From Pedobacter antarcticus (GTDB lineage Bacteria > Bacteroidota > Bacteroidia > Sphingobacteriales > Sphingobacteriaceae), in assembly GCF_900112985.1 (NCBI RefSeq), contig NZ_FONS01000009.1, forward strand, positions 1-64,000: a stretch of DNA of 64,000 bases, read 5' to 3'. Positions 44,116 through 52,957 of this stretch are shown one piece after another (position 1 is the stretch's first letter; each line of letters begins with the position of its first letter). The translations under genes and the position numbers were made by a program. The notes under the pieces were generated by a model. It was not told the DNA's origin, did no database searches, and saw only the letters and a program-made list of their open reading frames with translations.

Positions 44116-44607
44116 ATGATGATCCGTAAAACCATTATGCTTGGCCTATTGACGCTTTGCGCACATGCAGGCTTTTCTCAACAGAATAAAACTGCAGAGA
44201 CCCCTTTATATCAGGAAATTTTTAAAGCAGACAGCCTGATGTTTCAGGCCTTCAATAACTGTGACAGCATTACATACCGGAAGTTTATAAAAGACGACCT
44301 GGAATTTTACCATGATCTGGGGGGCTTCACAAAAGGAGCTGCCAATGAAATGTTATCTATTAAAGAAATGTGTGAAAGAGGTAACCACATTCGCCGTGAG
44401 CTTATAAAAAGCAGTCTTGAAGTACACCCGCTAAAAGGATATGGAGCAGTTGAAATCGGCACCCATCGTTTTTACCATACCAATAAAGGCCAGGAGGAAA
44501 AGATCAGCGGAACATACAAATTTGTACAGGTTTGGGAATTTAAAGACGGTTTGTGGAAACTTGCCCGGGTAATCAGTTATGGCCATGAGAACGTCAGCAA
44601 TGATTAG
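44116..44607 (+). CDS. Exported NTF2-like (DUF4440-type) protein
   Basis: This 163-residue protein has a signal peptide (about 1-21, ending GFSQ) and a SnoaL/NTF2-like fold. LYQEIFKADSLMFQAFNNCD, the central DLEFYHDLGGFTKG and the ending FVQVWEFKDGLWKLARVISY are typical of DUF4440 domains. The cone-shaped fold can bind a ligand or act as an enzyme, but no function is implied. I use the ATG giving MMIRKTIML. It overlaps the start of the serine hydrolase gene by 8 bases, so the two are co-expressed. Confidence 0.83.
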   Translation: MMIRKTIMLGLLTLCAHAGFSQQNKTAETPLYQEIFKADSLMFQAFNNCDSITYRKFIKDDLEFYHDLGGFTKGAANEMLSIKEMCERGNHIRRELIKSSLEVHPLKGYGAVEIGTHRFYHTNKGQEEKISGTYKFVQVWEFKDGLWKLARVISYGHENVSND

Positions 44608-45757
44608 AACAGGTTTCACATTGATCCTTTTGCTCCTATTATGGACAAATGCTTACACGCAAATCAGAACATTAAATGGAACTTATGTTTCAGAGAAGGC
44701 AATGGATGAGTTTCTAAAACAACAAATAGATTCAGGCGCAGTTCCTGGCTTATCCATAGCAGTAATCAATGATGGGAAAATTGTATTTCACCGTGCAATT
44801 GGCAGCGCCAATTTGGCTAAACATACACGGATAAACAAATCATCCATTTTTGAGGCCGCGTCCTTATCTAAAACTATGTTCACATATTTTGTACTCAGAC
44901 TCGTAGATAAGGGCATTCTGAGTCTGGATACACCTTTACACACCTATCTGCCCTATCCTGATATTGCATACGACGAACGTTATAAATTAATCACGGCACG
45001 TATGGTATTGAGCCATACTGCAGGGTTTCCAAATTGGCGAACGCGCAATTTCGCCGATAGTAGCAGAAATATCCCAAAAGGGGACTTGTATTTAAAATTT
45101 AAACCGGGAACAGAGTTTTCTTATTCCGGAGAAGGCTATTATTATCTGGCCAAGGTTATTGCACAATTAACTAAAAATAGTCTGCAGACACTCGATAAAT
45201 TATTCCAGCGGGAAGTCTCGGCACCTATGGGTTTACCATATGCCTGGTTTAGCACCAACCCTTTCATTACCAAACACAAAGTTACAGGTTATGTCGATGA
45301 GAAGGCACGCGACAACTGGCCAGCTTCGATAGTCGGCCAGGACTCAACTTGGTTTGGTGCGGCCGGAGGTTTACATACAGAGGCCCTTACGTATGCTAAA
45401 TTTCTGACAGCACTCATGAATGACTCGGGCCTTTCCCGTCAAAGCATAGAAGAATTCTTTAAAGCTCAGGTCGTACTCTCTGATCCTGCAGATCATGACG
45501 GCGACACAGCCTGGTGTCTTGGTCTATCCGTCAGACCAGGTTTAACTACACCAGATAATAACCATCGCGGAGATAATGGAAATTTCCAATCCTATTACCG
45601 GATAAATATGGAGCGTAAAGACGGTTATGTATTTTTTGCTAATTCAAACCATGGTGGGGAATTCAACGAAAAACTTGAAGCTTTTTTCAAAAAAGGTGTT
45701 TATGCAGAATCCGCAGAACGCTTCGGTAATACCGGAAAGCTGGCGGTCTCTAAATAA
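44600..45757 (+). CDS. Serine hydrolase of the class C beta-lactamase / PBP-like family
   Basis: This protein of about 385 residues has a signal peptide (about 1-20). It has the beta-lactamase-like fold: the nucleophile motif Ser-x-x-Lys is in AASLSKTMFTYF, YSGEGYYYLAKVIAQ carries the Tyr motif (YxG rather than YxN), and a third KTG-like motif is not obvious (HRGDNGNFQSYY). Members include esterases, peptidases and beta-lactamases; hydrolysis of beta-lactams is not implied. I choose the ATG that lies 8 bases before the end of the upstream NTF2-like gene. Confidence 0.87.
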   Translation: MIRTGFTLILLLLLWTNAYTQIRTLNGTYVSEKAMDEFLKQQIDSGAVPGLSIAVINDGKIVFHRAIGSANLAKHTRINKSSIFEAASLSKTMFTYFVLRLVDKGILSLDTPLHTYLPYPDIAYDERYKLITARMVLSHTAGFPNWRTRNFADSSRNIPKGDLYLKFKPGTEFSYSGEGYYYLAKVIAQLTKNSLQTLDKLFQREVSAPMGLPYAWFSTNPFITKHKVTGYVDEKARDNWPASIVGQDSTWFGAAGGLHTEALTYAKFLTALMNDSGLSRQSIEEFFKAQVVLSDPADHDGDTAWCLGLSVRPGLTTPDNNHRGDNGNFQSYYRINMERKDGYVFFANSNHGGEFNEKLEAFFKKGVYAESAERFGNTGKLAVSK

Positions 45758-45793
45758 AAAAAGGGCATTCACCAAAAATGAATGCCCTTTAAA
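45757..45793. terminator. Bidirectional terminator, serine hydrolase / serS
   Basis: AAAGGGCATTCA / TGAATGCCCTTT has a 7-base loop, between convergent genes. Confidence 0.85.
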
Positions 45794-45806
45794 CTAGGAG
45801 TGATTA

Positions 45807-47078
45807 TTAATCAATTCTGTCGAATCCTGTATATGCAGCCAATACTTCCGGCAGTATGATACCTTCCGGTGTCTGACAGTTTTCCAGAATAGCAGCGACA
45901 ATACGTGGTAAAGCCAATGCACTTCCATTGAGCGTGTGTGCCAATTGAGTTTTACCCGTATGACCTTTATATCTCAACTTAAGTCTGTTCGTCTGATAAG
46001 TCTCAAAATTAGATACAGAAGAAACCTCAAGCCAGCGTTGCTGTGCAGCGCTCCACACTTCCATATCATAAGTCATAGCAGAAGTAAAGCCCATATCACC
46101 ACCACAAAGACGTAATACACGATAATGCAGTCCAAGCTCCTTTAATAAGGATTGCACATACAGGCTCATCTCTTCCAATACTGCGTAAGATTGCTCAGGA
46201 TGAACGATTTGTACCAGCTCCACCTTATCAAACTGGTGCAGCCTGTTTAATCCGCGCACATGTGCACCATAAGAACCAGCCTCTCTGCGGAAACATGGTG
46301 TATAAGCCGTGTTCTTGACTGGCAGATCTTCCTCTTTTAGAATAACGTCCCTGTACAAATTAGTGACAGGAACCTCCGCAGTAGGGATCAGGTACAGATT
46401 ATCTTCAGTTACGTGATACATCTGCCCCTCTTTGTCCGGTAATTGTCCGGTGCCGAAACCAGAAGCTTCGTTTACCATTAAAGGTACCTGCATTTCGCGG
46501 TATCCACTTTCCGTCGCGCGGTCCAGGAAGAAGTTAATCAGCGCTCTTTGCAGACGTGCTCCCTTTCCTTTATAAACCGGGAATCCTGCGCCGGCTATTT
46601 TAGTACCAAGTTCGAAATCTATAATATCATATTTAGCCGTCAGTTCCCAGTGCGGAACAGCACCTTCGTGTAATACAGCAGGGCTTCCGTGTGTATAAAC
46701 AACTTCATTTTCTTCCGGCGTAGTGCCTGCAGGCACAGCTTCAGCTGGAAGGTTAGGTAACTGAACCAGAGCCTGATGCAACTGCTGTTCGGCCGCTAAC
46801 AATTGCTCTGACAGCTGTTTAATCTGTTCCTTGTTAGCTGATGTAGTTTGTTTAATCGCTTCTGCCTCCTCTTTCTTACCATTACGCATCAGTTCACCAA
46901 TTTGTTTGGCGCTTGAATTTGCAATAGCAGATAGGTTATCCAGTGAAGTTTGAGTTTGTCTGCGTTCTTCATCAATTCTGATAATTTCATCAACCAGCTC
47001 TGGCTGTTTGAAATTACGCACGCTTAAGCGTTCTAAAACTTTCTCTCTATTTTCGCGGATATAGTTAACTTGCAGCAT
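45807..47078 (-). CDS. serS: Seryl-tRNA synthetase
   Basis: SerRS charges tRNA-Ser (and tRNA-Sec where present). The N-terminal coiled-coil arm that grips the tRNA covers about 1-110 (MLQVNYIRENREKVLERLSV start). The class II catalytic core shows motif 2 (YTPCFRREAGSYG) and motif 3 (NGSALALPRIVAAILENCQ). The normal length is 423 aa. It is divergent from rsmI with only 31 bases between them; a -7 element sits inside that gap. Confidence 0.97.
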   Translation of the reverse strand: MLQVNYIRENREKVLERLSVRNFKQPELVDEIIRIDEERRQTQTSLDNLSAIANSSAKQIGELMRNGKKEEAEAIKQTTSANKEQIKQLSEQLLAAEQQLHQALVQLPNLPAEAVPAGTTPEENEVVYTHGSPAVLHEGAVPHWELTAKYDIIDFELGTKIAGAGFPVYKGKGARLQRALINFFLDRATESGYREMQVPLMVNEASGFGTGQLPDKEGQMYHVTEDNLYLIPTAEVPVTNLYRDVILKEEDLPVKNTAYTPCFRREAGSYGAHVRGLNRLHQFDKVELVQIVHPEQSYAVLEEMSLYVQSLLKELGLHYRVLRLCGGDMGFTSAMTYDMEVWSAAQQRWLEVSSVSNFETYQTNRLKLRYKGHTGKTQLAHTLNGSALALPRIVAAILENCQTPEGIILPEVLAAYTGFDRID

Positions 47079-47094
47079 TATTTATTTTTTTCAG

Positions 47095-47102
47095 CAAATA
47101 TA
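47095..47102 (-). promoter_or_regulatory. -7 promoter element of serS
   Basis: On the minus strand this reads TATATTTG, an exact TAnnTTTG, 17 bases before the serS start codon. The leader would be about ten bases. The -33 region must lie inside the rsmI coding start. Confidence 0.6.
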
Positions 47103-47109
47103 ACAAGTT

Positions 47110-47853
47110 TTGGAGAATACCACAGGCGGCAAACTATTTCTGGTACCGACACCGATCGGGAACCTGGAAGACATGACATTCAGAGCAATACGTATCCTGA
47201 AAGAAGCTGATGTGATCCTGGCAGAAGACACCAGGACAAGCGCACCACTGCTAAAACATTTCGGAATAGACAAGAAAGCCTACTCCCATCATCAGCACAA
47301 TGAACACCAGGCTACTGCTGAAATTATACGTTTTCTGAAGGAAGGTAAACAAGTAGCCCTGATCTCAGATGCGGGGACGCCGGCAATCTCTGATCCCGGT
47401 TTTTTCCTCGTACGGGAAGTTCTCAAGCACGATTTACCAATAGAATGCCTGCCTGGCGCAACAGCATTCGTCCCTGCACTGGTTAATTCAGGCCTGCCGA
47501 CTGATTCCTTTGTTTTTGAAGGGTTCCTGCCAGTTAAAAAAGGAAGACAAACTAAACTGACTAAACTCGCTGCAGAAGAAAGGACTATCATCTTATACGA
47601 AAGCCCGCACCGCCTGCTAAAGACTCTGGAAGAATTCTGTACTTATTTTGGTGAAGACCGCCAGGCATCCGTGAGCCGGGAACTGACAAAAATGTATGAA
47701 GAAACAGTAAGAGGTACGATTCTTGAAATAAAATCACATTTCGAAAACAATATCTTAAAGGGTGAATTCGTAATTTGTGTCGCTGGCAGGGAGCCTCAGA
47801 AAAAGGAGAAAAGAAGTTACCGTAAAGATCAGCCCGAAGAAGACGAAGATTAA
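47110..47853 (+). CDS. rsmI: 16S rRNA (cytidine(1402)-2'-O)-methyltransferase
   Basis: RsmI adds the 2'-O-methyl group of m4Cm1402 in the ribosomal P site, using SAM. The tetrapyrrole-methylase fold starts GGKLFLVPTPIGNLEDMTFR; AEDTRTSAPLLKHF and ISDAGTPAISDPGF are the conserved SAM and active-site loops. There is no ATG near the family start, so translation appears to begin at TTG, giving MENTTGGKLF. The tail is acidic and basic (KKEKRSYRKDQPEEDED). Length is 247 aa. Confidence 0.94.
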   Translation: MENTTGGKLFLVPTPIGNLEDMTFRAIRILKEADVILAEDTRTSAPLLKHFGIDKKAYSHHQHNEHQATAEIIRFLKEGKQVALISDAGTPAISDPGFFLVREVLKHDLPIECLPGATAFVPALVNSGLPTDSFVFEGFLPVKKGRQTKLTKLAAEERTIILYESPHRLLKTLEEFCTYFGEDRQASVSRELTKMYEETVRGTILEIKSHFENNILKGEFVICVAGREPQKKEKRSYRKDQPEEDED

Positions 47854-47957
47854 GATCCAGAAAAGCCTTTGCAGAGAATTCCCTGAAGAATCAAATTTCC
47901 GAATGGGACAACAGGTAAACAAATTAAAAACAGGGTAAACAGATAAAAAGGTATAAA

Positions 47958-48614
47958 ATGAATATAACCGAAAGATTTTTAAATGATGAGCAAGATCCTA
48001 AAGCTGTTGAAAAAGTATTAGGCAAACTGAGTGATATGCTGGTTACCGGCGAAGAACTTCTTTATCTGGCTGTACAGAAAAAACCAGCAGTAAACTTGCT
48101 TCCCGACTGCATCGTAGTAAGTAATAAAAGGATCTTTTATTGTGAACCAGCTAATTTCGGTATCACTATGAACTTCAAGGATATTTCCTGGAAAAGCATT
48201 AAAGAAGTGTCCTTTAAAGAAGAACTCTTCGGTTCTAAGTTCATTTGTGTACCGCAGCACGGAGAGAATATCATTACAGAATACATCCCAAAAGTACAGG
48301 CACGTAAACTTTACCAGGCCGCCTACGAGCAGCTTGAGGCTTTTAAAGAACAGCAGCGAAATACAGAACTGGAAGAAAGACGTGCCGCACAGCAGCAGCA
48401 ACCACAGCAACCGCTGGTTATCACAGAAATTCCGGTACAGGAAAGTATTCCGGAACCAGAACCCGTAGTTTACATCCCAGCTCCTGAACCTGCCCCGGAA
48501 CCAGAAGATGAAACCACGCTGAAACTCCGAAAACTCAAAACACTTTACGATAAACAACTGATCACCCAGGAAGAATACGAAGCCAAGAAAGCAAGTATTT
48601 TAGCTGATCTATAG
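47958..48614 (+). CDS. PH-like / SHOCT domain protein
   Basis: This 218-residue soluble protein has an N-terminal bacterial PH-like domain (about 20-115; DCIVVSNKRIFYCEPANFGI), a Gln/Pro/Glu-rich linker (about 130-180, EPEPVVYIPAPEPAPEPED) and a C-terminal SHOCT motif (about 187-218, LKTLYDKQLITQEEYEAKK). SHOCT segments are short helical hairpins thought to mediate oligomerisation or nucleic-acid contact. The role is unknown. It is encoded 6 bases before lnt, and the two may be co-transcribed. Confidence 0.85.
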   Translation: MNITERFLNDEQDPKAVEKVLGKLSDMLVTGEELLYLAVQKKPAVNLLPDCIVVSNKRIFYCEPANFGITMNFKDISWKSIKEVSFKEELFGSKFICVPQHGENIITEYIPKVQARKLYQAAYEQLEAFKEQQRNTELEERRAAQQQQPQQPLVITEIPVQESIPEPEPVVYIPAPEPAPEPEDETTLKLRKLKTLYDKQLITQEEYEAKKASILADL

Positions 48615-48620
48615 TCTCTG

Positions 48621-50246
48621 ATGAAGATAAAATCAAATTATGCACTGGCACTATCCAGTGCTTTTCTACTTTGGCTGGCCTGGCCACCAATTCCCTACAC
48701 GACCCCTTTATTATTAGTTGCCCTGGTTCCCCTGTTTATAGCAATCAGCAGGATTATGTCAGAACCAGGCCCGAAAAAAGGAAAGCAGGTTTTCCTGACA
48801 GCAGGATTAACTTTTCTGGTTTGGAATACAGCCTGCATTTACTGGGTATATAACGCCATAAGTGCTTATAACAATCCTGTGGTAGCCCTTCTGGTGTCAC
48901 TCATTCCCTATGGTTTGGGTGCCCTATTGATGACCTTTGCCTTTTGGTTGTTCTACCGCCTTAAATTAGTTACAGCCAGCCCAAAACTAGCATATTTCGG
49001 GTTGGTCAGCTTTTGGGTAAGTATGGAATATCTCCATGCATCCTGGGACCTTGCCTTCCCCTGGATGACTCTGGGTAATGGACTCGCAGGAATGCATCAG
49101 CTTGCACAATGGTATGAAACTACCGGTGTGTATGGCGGTTCCGTATGGATCATTCTGAGTAATATTCTCGCTTTTGAAGCCTGGAAAAGTTATCAGCAAA
49201 ATACCGGTTACCTGAAAATCAGGACTGGACTTGGCTGGTTGCTGCTCGTATTAATCCCAGTAGGAATTTCACTGGCCAAATATTACAATTACCAGGAAAA
49301 ACCGATGCCGGTCAATGTTGTTGTGGTACAACCCAATATAGACCCCTATGAGAAAATGGGTGGTATGTCCACGGCCAACCAGCTAGATATCTTAACTAAA
49401 TTATCCGATTCAGTTGCGCAGGTCAATACAGAATATTTCATCTGGCCAGAGACGGCACTCCCTAGCTATGTTGACGAAGAGAAGATCAGAGACAGCCGTG
49501 AGTTCCACAGCTTACAGCAGTTTCTAAACCGGTATAAAAACGGTACCCTGATAACCGGGATGGAAACCATGCGTTTTTATAACGAGCAAAAAACTATTTC
49601 ATCATCCCTGGATCCAAACAGCGGACGTTATTACGATCATTTTAATACTGCTGTACAGTTAGAGAATTCCCCGAATGTGCAGTTTTATCATAAATCCAAA
49701 TTGGTTCCTGGTGTTGAGAAAATGCCTTTCCCTAAATTATTATCGTTCCTTTCCCCTGTATTCGCAGGCCTGGGCGGGACAGTATCCGGCTGGGGATGGC
49801 AGGACGATCCTGGCGTTTTTTATTCACAGAGTGGCGTAGGCGTAAGCCCTGTTATCTGTTATGAATCACTTTGGGGTAGCTGGATCGGTCAATCCGTTAA
49901 AGACGGTGCGCAGCTTATTGCGATTATCACTAATGATGGCTGGTGGGGAAATACTTCCGGAAAAGATCAGCATTTCCTGTATGCCAAACTAAGAGCGATA
50001 GAAACCCGCCGCTGGGTAGTCCGCTCTGCTAACACTGGTATTTCAGGTTTTATTGATCAGCGCGGGGACGTTGTTAAACAATCAGGATGGTGGAAAAGAG
50101 ATGCGCTGAAGATGGATGTGAATCTGAACGACCAGCTCACCTTTTATACCAAAAGCGGAGATATCATCGCTCAGCTGCTCAGCCTTTGCGGCATCGGGCT
50201 GGCACTATTGATTCCCTTGAAAGCATTCAGTAGAAAAAAAGCATAA
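48621..50246 (+). CDS. lnt: Apolipoprotein N-acyltransferase
   Basis: Lnt transfers the third acyl chain to the N-terminal Cys of lipoproteins in the inner membrane. About seven helices (1-230) precede a nitrilase-like domain. The catalytic triad is visible: Glu about 277 (FIWPETALPSY), Lys about 360 (FYHKSKLVPGVEKMPF) and Cys about 413 (VSPVICYESLWG). Length is 541 aa. The many lipoproteins encoded in the window are its natural substrates. Confidence 0.95.
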   Translation: MKIKSNYALALSSAFLLWLAWPPIPYTTPLLLVALVPLFIAISRIMSEPGPKKGKQVFLTAGLTFLVWNTACIYWVYNAISAYNNPVVALLVSLIPYGLGALLMTFAFWLFYRLKLVTASPKLAYFGLVSFWVSMEYLHASWDLAFPWMTLGNGLAGMHQLAQWYETTGVYGGSVWIILSNILAFEAWKSYQQNTGYLKIRTGLGWLLLVLIPVGISLAKYYNYQEKPMPVNVVVVQPNIDPYEKMGGMSTANQLDILTKLSDSVAQVNTEYFIWPETALPSYVDEEKIRDSREFHSLQQFLNRYKNGTLITGMETMRFYNEQKTISSSLDPNSGRYYDHFNTAVQLENSPNVQFYHKSKLVPGVEKMPFPKLLSFLSPVFAGLGGTVSGWGWQDDPGVFYSQSGVGVSPVICYESLWGSWIGQSVKDGAQLIAIITNDGWWGNTSGKDQHFLYAKLRAIETRRWVVRSANTGISGFIDQRGDVVKQSGWWKRDALKMDVNLNDQLTFYTKSGDIIAQLLSLCGIGLALLIPLKAFSRKKA

Positions 50247-50260
50247 AACACCCTTAATAA

Positions 50261-50308
50261 GAAAAGCTCATCGACATTCCATAATGGTTTGCTGATGAGC
50301 TTTTTTCG
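50261..50308 (+). terminator. Terminator after lnt
   Basis: The stem AAAAGCTCATC / GATGAGCTTTT has a loop of about 22 bases and is followed by T6. Confidence 0.75.
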
Positions 50309-50324
50309 TAAATTTAATTCCGGT

Positions 50325-51965
50325 TTAAGGAAGATATTTCCCGACAAGAGGCATTCTTCTGCCTTGTCCGAAAGCCTTTGGAGACACCCTTAAGATGGGT
50401 GGGGTCTGGTAGCGTTTAAACTCTGCACCATTTACCATTTTTATAACCTTTCTGACCAATTCTGCGTCATACCCCTGTTCAATAATTGCGGCAGACGTCT
50501 TACGCAGTTCAATAAACTGATAAAGGATCGCATCCAGCGTATCATAATCAGGGAGACTATCTGAATCCTTCTGATCAGGTCTAAGCTCAGCAGAAGGCGG
50601 CTTAACTATCGTATTTTCAGGAATAAACTCCCTATCCTTATTAATATAACGGGCCAGCTCAAAGATTTGCGTTTTATAAACATCACCGATGACACCAATT
50701 GCGCCGCACATGTCACCATATAGAGTACCATAGCCAACTGCACATTCACTTTTATTAGATGTATTCAGCAGGATATAACCAAACTTGTTAGACATAGCCA
50801 TTACGACTACACCTCTGGTTCTGGCCTGGATATTTTCTTCCGTCAGGTTAAAAGGTAAACCCTGAAAAGCAGGTGCCAGCATTAGGTCGAATGCGTCGGC
50901 TGCCTCCTTAATCGGAATGATCTGGTGCATACACCCAAAGTTTTCTACCAGATCCAGCGCATCTTTAATCGAATGATCCGTAGAATATTTAGAAGGCATT
51001 AAAACAGCCATTACATTTTCGGGTCCCAGTGCCCTGCAGGCTAGCGCACATACGATCGCAGAATCAATTCCACCAGAAAGACCCAGTACTGCTTTACTGA
51101 AACCAGATTTGCGGAAATAATCCTGAATACCAATTACCAGCGCATCATGGATTTGTGCAATATCACTTACAGGCTGGTGTGCTACCGGTTTTAAATCAGG
51201 AAAACCTTTTCCGTCAAAACGGTAAGTTCGGGAAGCAGTTTCAAAATAAGGCATTTCATCCAGCAATTGCCCCTGACTGTCATAGGCCATAGAACCGCCG
51301 TCAAAAATCAGCTCTGTCTGTGCACCCACCTGGTTGACGTATAACAGCGGCAATTTATACCTTGCTGCATTATCTGACAGTACCTGCCTTCTTTCCTCAT
51401 CGTGAAGATAAGAGAACGGAGAAGCTGCAATATTAATCATTAGGTCTGGCTGTTGTAGAATCAGCTCATCCATCGGATTAGAGATATATAAAGGATTATT
51501 ATTAATATTCCAGAGATCTTCACAAATCGTAAGCGCTATTCTGTAACCTTTGTATTCGATACAGTCAAATTCAGTAGCCGGCTCAAAATACCGGTATTCA
51601 TCAAAAACATCGTAATTAGGCAGCAAAGCCTTTTTAACAATAGCTTTAACCTTGCCATCTTCAATAAAATAAGCTGCATTATAAAGATCCTTACCAGCAG
51701 GCTGCACATTCTTAACCGGCAATCCAATAATGCAGGCAATCCCCATACACTCAGCGGCTATTTGCGTAGCTGCAGCTTCACAAAGACTAATAAATTCCTC
51801 GAATTCAAGGAAATCCCGGGGCGGGTAACCGCAAACAGCAAGTTCCGCAAAAACAACCAGGTCTGAACCCTCTGCTTTAGCAGCGCTGATCTGCTCTATA
51901 ATTGATTTTGTATTCTGCTCAAAATTACCAATGTGGTAGTTGAGCTGTGCAAGGGTAATATTCAT
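50325..51965 (-). CDS. nadE: NAD+ synthase, glutamine-dependent
   Basis: NadE makes NAD+ from deamido-NAD+ using ATP and glutamine. The N-terminal nitrilase-type glutaminase domain (about 1-255) has the Glu (VVFAELAVCGYPP), Lys (VKKALLPNYDVFDEYRYF) and Cys (ALTICEDLWN) triad. The synthetase domain begins about 290 with the P-loop-like LGLSGGIDSAIVCALA and continues NTSNKSECAVGYGTLYGD. Length is 546 aa. It follows the outer-membrane barrel gene by 10 bases. Confidence 0.96.
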   Translation of the reverse strand: MNITLAQLNYHIGNFEQNTKSIIEQISAAKAEGSDLVVFAELAVCGYPPRDFLEFEEFISLCEAAATQIAAECMGIACIIGLPVKNVQPAGKDLYNAAYFIEDGKVKAIVKKALLPNYDVFDEYRYFEPATEFDCIEYKGYRIALTICEDLWNINNNPLYISNPMDELILQQPDLMINIAASPFSYLHDEERRQVLSDNAARYKLPLLYVNQVGAQTELIFDGGSMAYDSQGQLLDEMPYFETASRTYRFDGKGFPDLKPVAHQPVSDIAQIHDALVIGIQDYFRKSGFSKAVLGLSGGIDSAIVCALACRALGPENVMAVLMPSKYSTDHSIKDALDLVENFGCMHQIIPIKEAADAFDLMLAPAFQGLPFNLTEENIQARTRGVVVMAMSNKFGYILLNTSNKSECAVGYGTLYGDMCGAIGVIGDVYKTQIFELARYINKDREFIPENTIVKPPSAELRPDQKDSDSLPDYDTLDAILYQFIELRKTSAAIIEQGYDAELVRKVIKMVNGAEFKRYQTPPILRVSPKAFGQGRRMPLVGKYLP

Positions 51966-51975
51966 GATTTGCTAC

Positions 51976-52638
51976 TTAGAAAAACATCCCTAAATTAAGT
52001 CCGAAATAATGGTTCTTTACAGAACGGTTACTGTCAGAAGTTATATTCGTAAATCCGTTATTAAAAGTTAATCCGATCACGACGCTCGTATGGTTTGCGA
52101 TATCATATTCCAAACCACCACCAATGATTAAACCAGCACGGTAGAATTTTGTTCCCTGATTTATTTCTCTTTTATCGACAGGATCCGGTCTGGTATCCAT
52201 GCGGGATTTAGTTTTAAAATCGTTCGACAAACCAAACTGTCCATACCAGCGTGACTCTCCCATTTTATCAGTTTTTAATTTAACTGTCAACGGAACCTCC
52301 ACATACTGCATCATATATTTCAGGTCGAATAACCTGTTTTGAGAACCGTCGGCAAAAGCGGTGTTTCTCCCAACTTCCGTTGTCCTGCCGTTGATTGTGG
52401 TTATTGTAATACCGGTAGCGATACTATAATTCTCTGCAAAATTGAAGTCGGCCATCATACCGTAGGCAAACCCTACATTAACCCCGTTACTTTTACCAGT
52501 TTCTGGCTTATACCAGCCGAAATTCGGGTGGGCAGTAAGACCTAAACGGAAACCATAATCCGGACCCGTAAAATTTTGTGCAAATACGCCGCTACCAAGA
52601 AGGGAAAATAAAAGGATAGTCAGTAATTTTTTCATCAT
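51976..52638 (-). CDS. Outer-membrane beta-barrel protein (porin-like)
   Basis: This 220-residue protein has a signal peptide (about 1-21, ending VFAQ) and eight to ten predicted amphipathic strands. It ends NHYFGLNLGMFF, with the aromatic C-terminus expected for outer-membrane insertion. It belongs to the small beta-barrel group (PorT/OMP_b-brl_2) that is abundant in this phylum. There is no evident ligand. It is co-directional with and immediately upstream of nadE, probably co-transcribed. Confidence 0.82.
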   Translation of the reverse strand: MMKKLLTILLFSLLGSGVFAQNFTGPDYGFRLGLTAHPNFGWYKPETGKSNGVNVGFAYGMMADFNFAENYSIATGITITTINGRTTEVGRNTAFADGSQNRLFDLKYMMQYVEVPLTVKLKTDKMGESRWYGQFGLSNDFKTKSRMDTRPDPVDKREINQGTKFYRAGLIIGGGLEYDIANHTSVVIGLTFNNGFTNITSDSNRSVKNHYFGLNLGMFF

Positions 52639-52731
52639 GTGTAATTTACAATATTTAAGATTTTGTAATAATCAGGATGCGGATGCTTACATTTTAGCCG
52701 GATGCTATTGAGGTTTCCGCAACGTTCTGAT

Positions 52732-52739
52732 TATATTTG
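52732..52739 (+). promoter_or_regulatory. -7 promoter element upstream of the patatin gene
   Basis: TATATTTG is an exact TAnnTTTG; TTG at 52708-52710 is 21 bases upstream and may be the -33 core. Transcription would start close to 52746, an ATG. Confidence 0.6.
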
Positions 52740-52745
52740 TTAGTC

Positions 52746-52859
52746 ATGAATAACGTTAATAGAGTTCAAATCTATCTATTTTTTCTATTTGTCCTGTCAT
52801 TTATTTCGGGCAGACGGGGGAATAAACCAGTTACAAACATTATTCCGTGTCATAAATAG
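52746..52859 (+). CDS. Possible 37-residue leaderless micro-protein
   Basis: The frame begins at the predicted transcription start (MNNVNRVQIYLFFLFVLSF) and encodes a hydrophobic segment followed by a basic tail (ISGRRGNKPVTNIIPCHK). It could be a small membrane peptide, a leader peptide for the patatin gene, or chance. There is no homologue I recognise, and no independent evidence of translation. Confidence 0.25.
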   Translation: MNNVNRVQIYLFFLFVLSFISGRRGNKPVTNIIPCHK

Positions 52860-52957
52860 CTTACTAATGAAAATCAGGATACACCATTGACAATAGCAGT
52901 ATCCTGATAGTAATGAAGAATTAACAAGAATAAAAGCAGCAAGAAAAGAGAGCAGAT

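Larger units (their letters stand above)
52639..52957. other. Divergent intergenic region with promoter and possible micro-ORF
   Basis: This 319-base gap lies between the outer-membrane barrel gene (minus) and the patatin gene (plus). It contains a consensus -7 element at 52732-52739 and a 37-codon reading frame starting 7 bases after it. The 3' half (52860-52957) is AT-rich, without clear structure. Confidence 0.5.

Noticed and set aside
45807-47110. T-box or other riboswitch ahead of serS
   Set aside because: Only about 17 bases separate the -7 box from the start codon, leaving no room for one.
48018-48557. 179-codon minus-strand frame opposite the SHOCT protein
   Set aside because: Its Phe/Trp-rich sequence is the complement of the Glu/Pro/Gln-rich linker, so it is a shadow.
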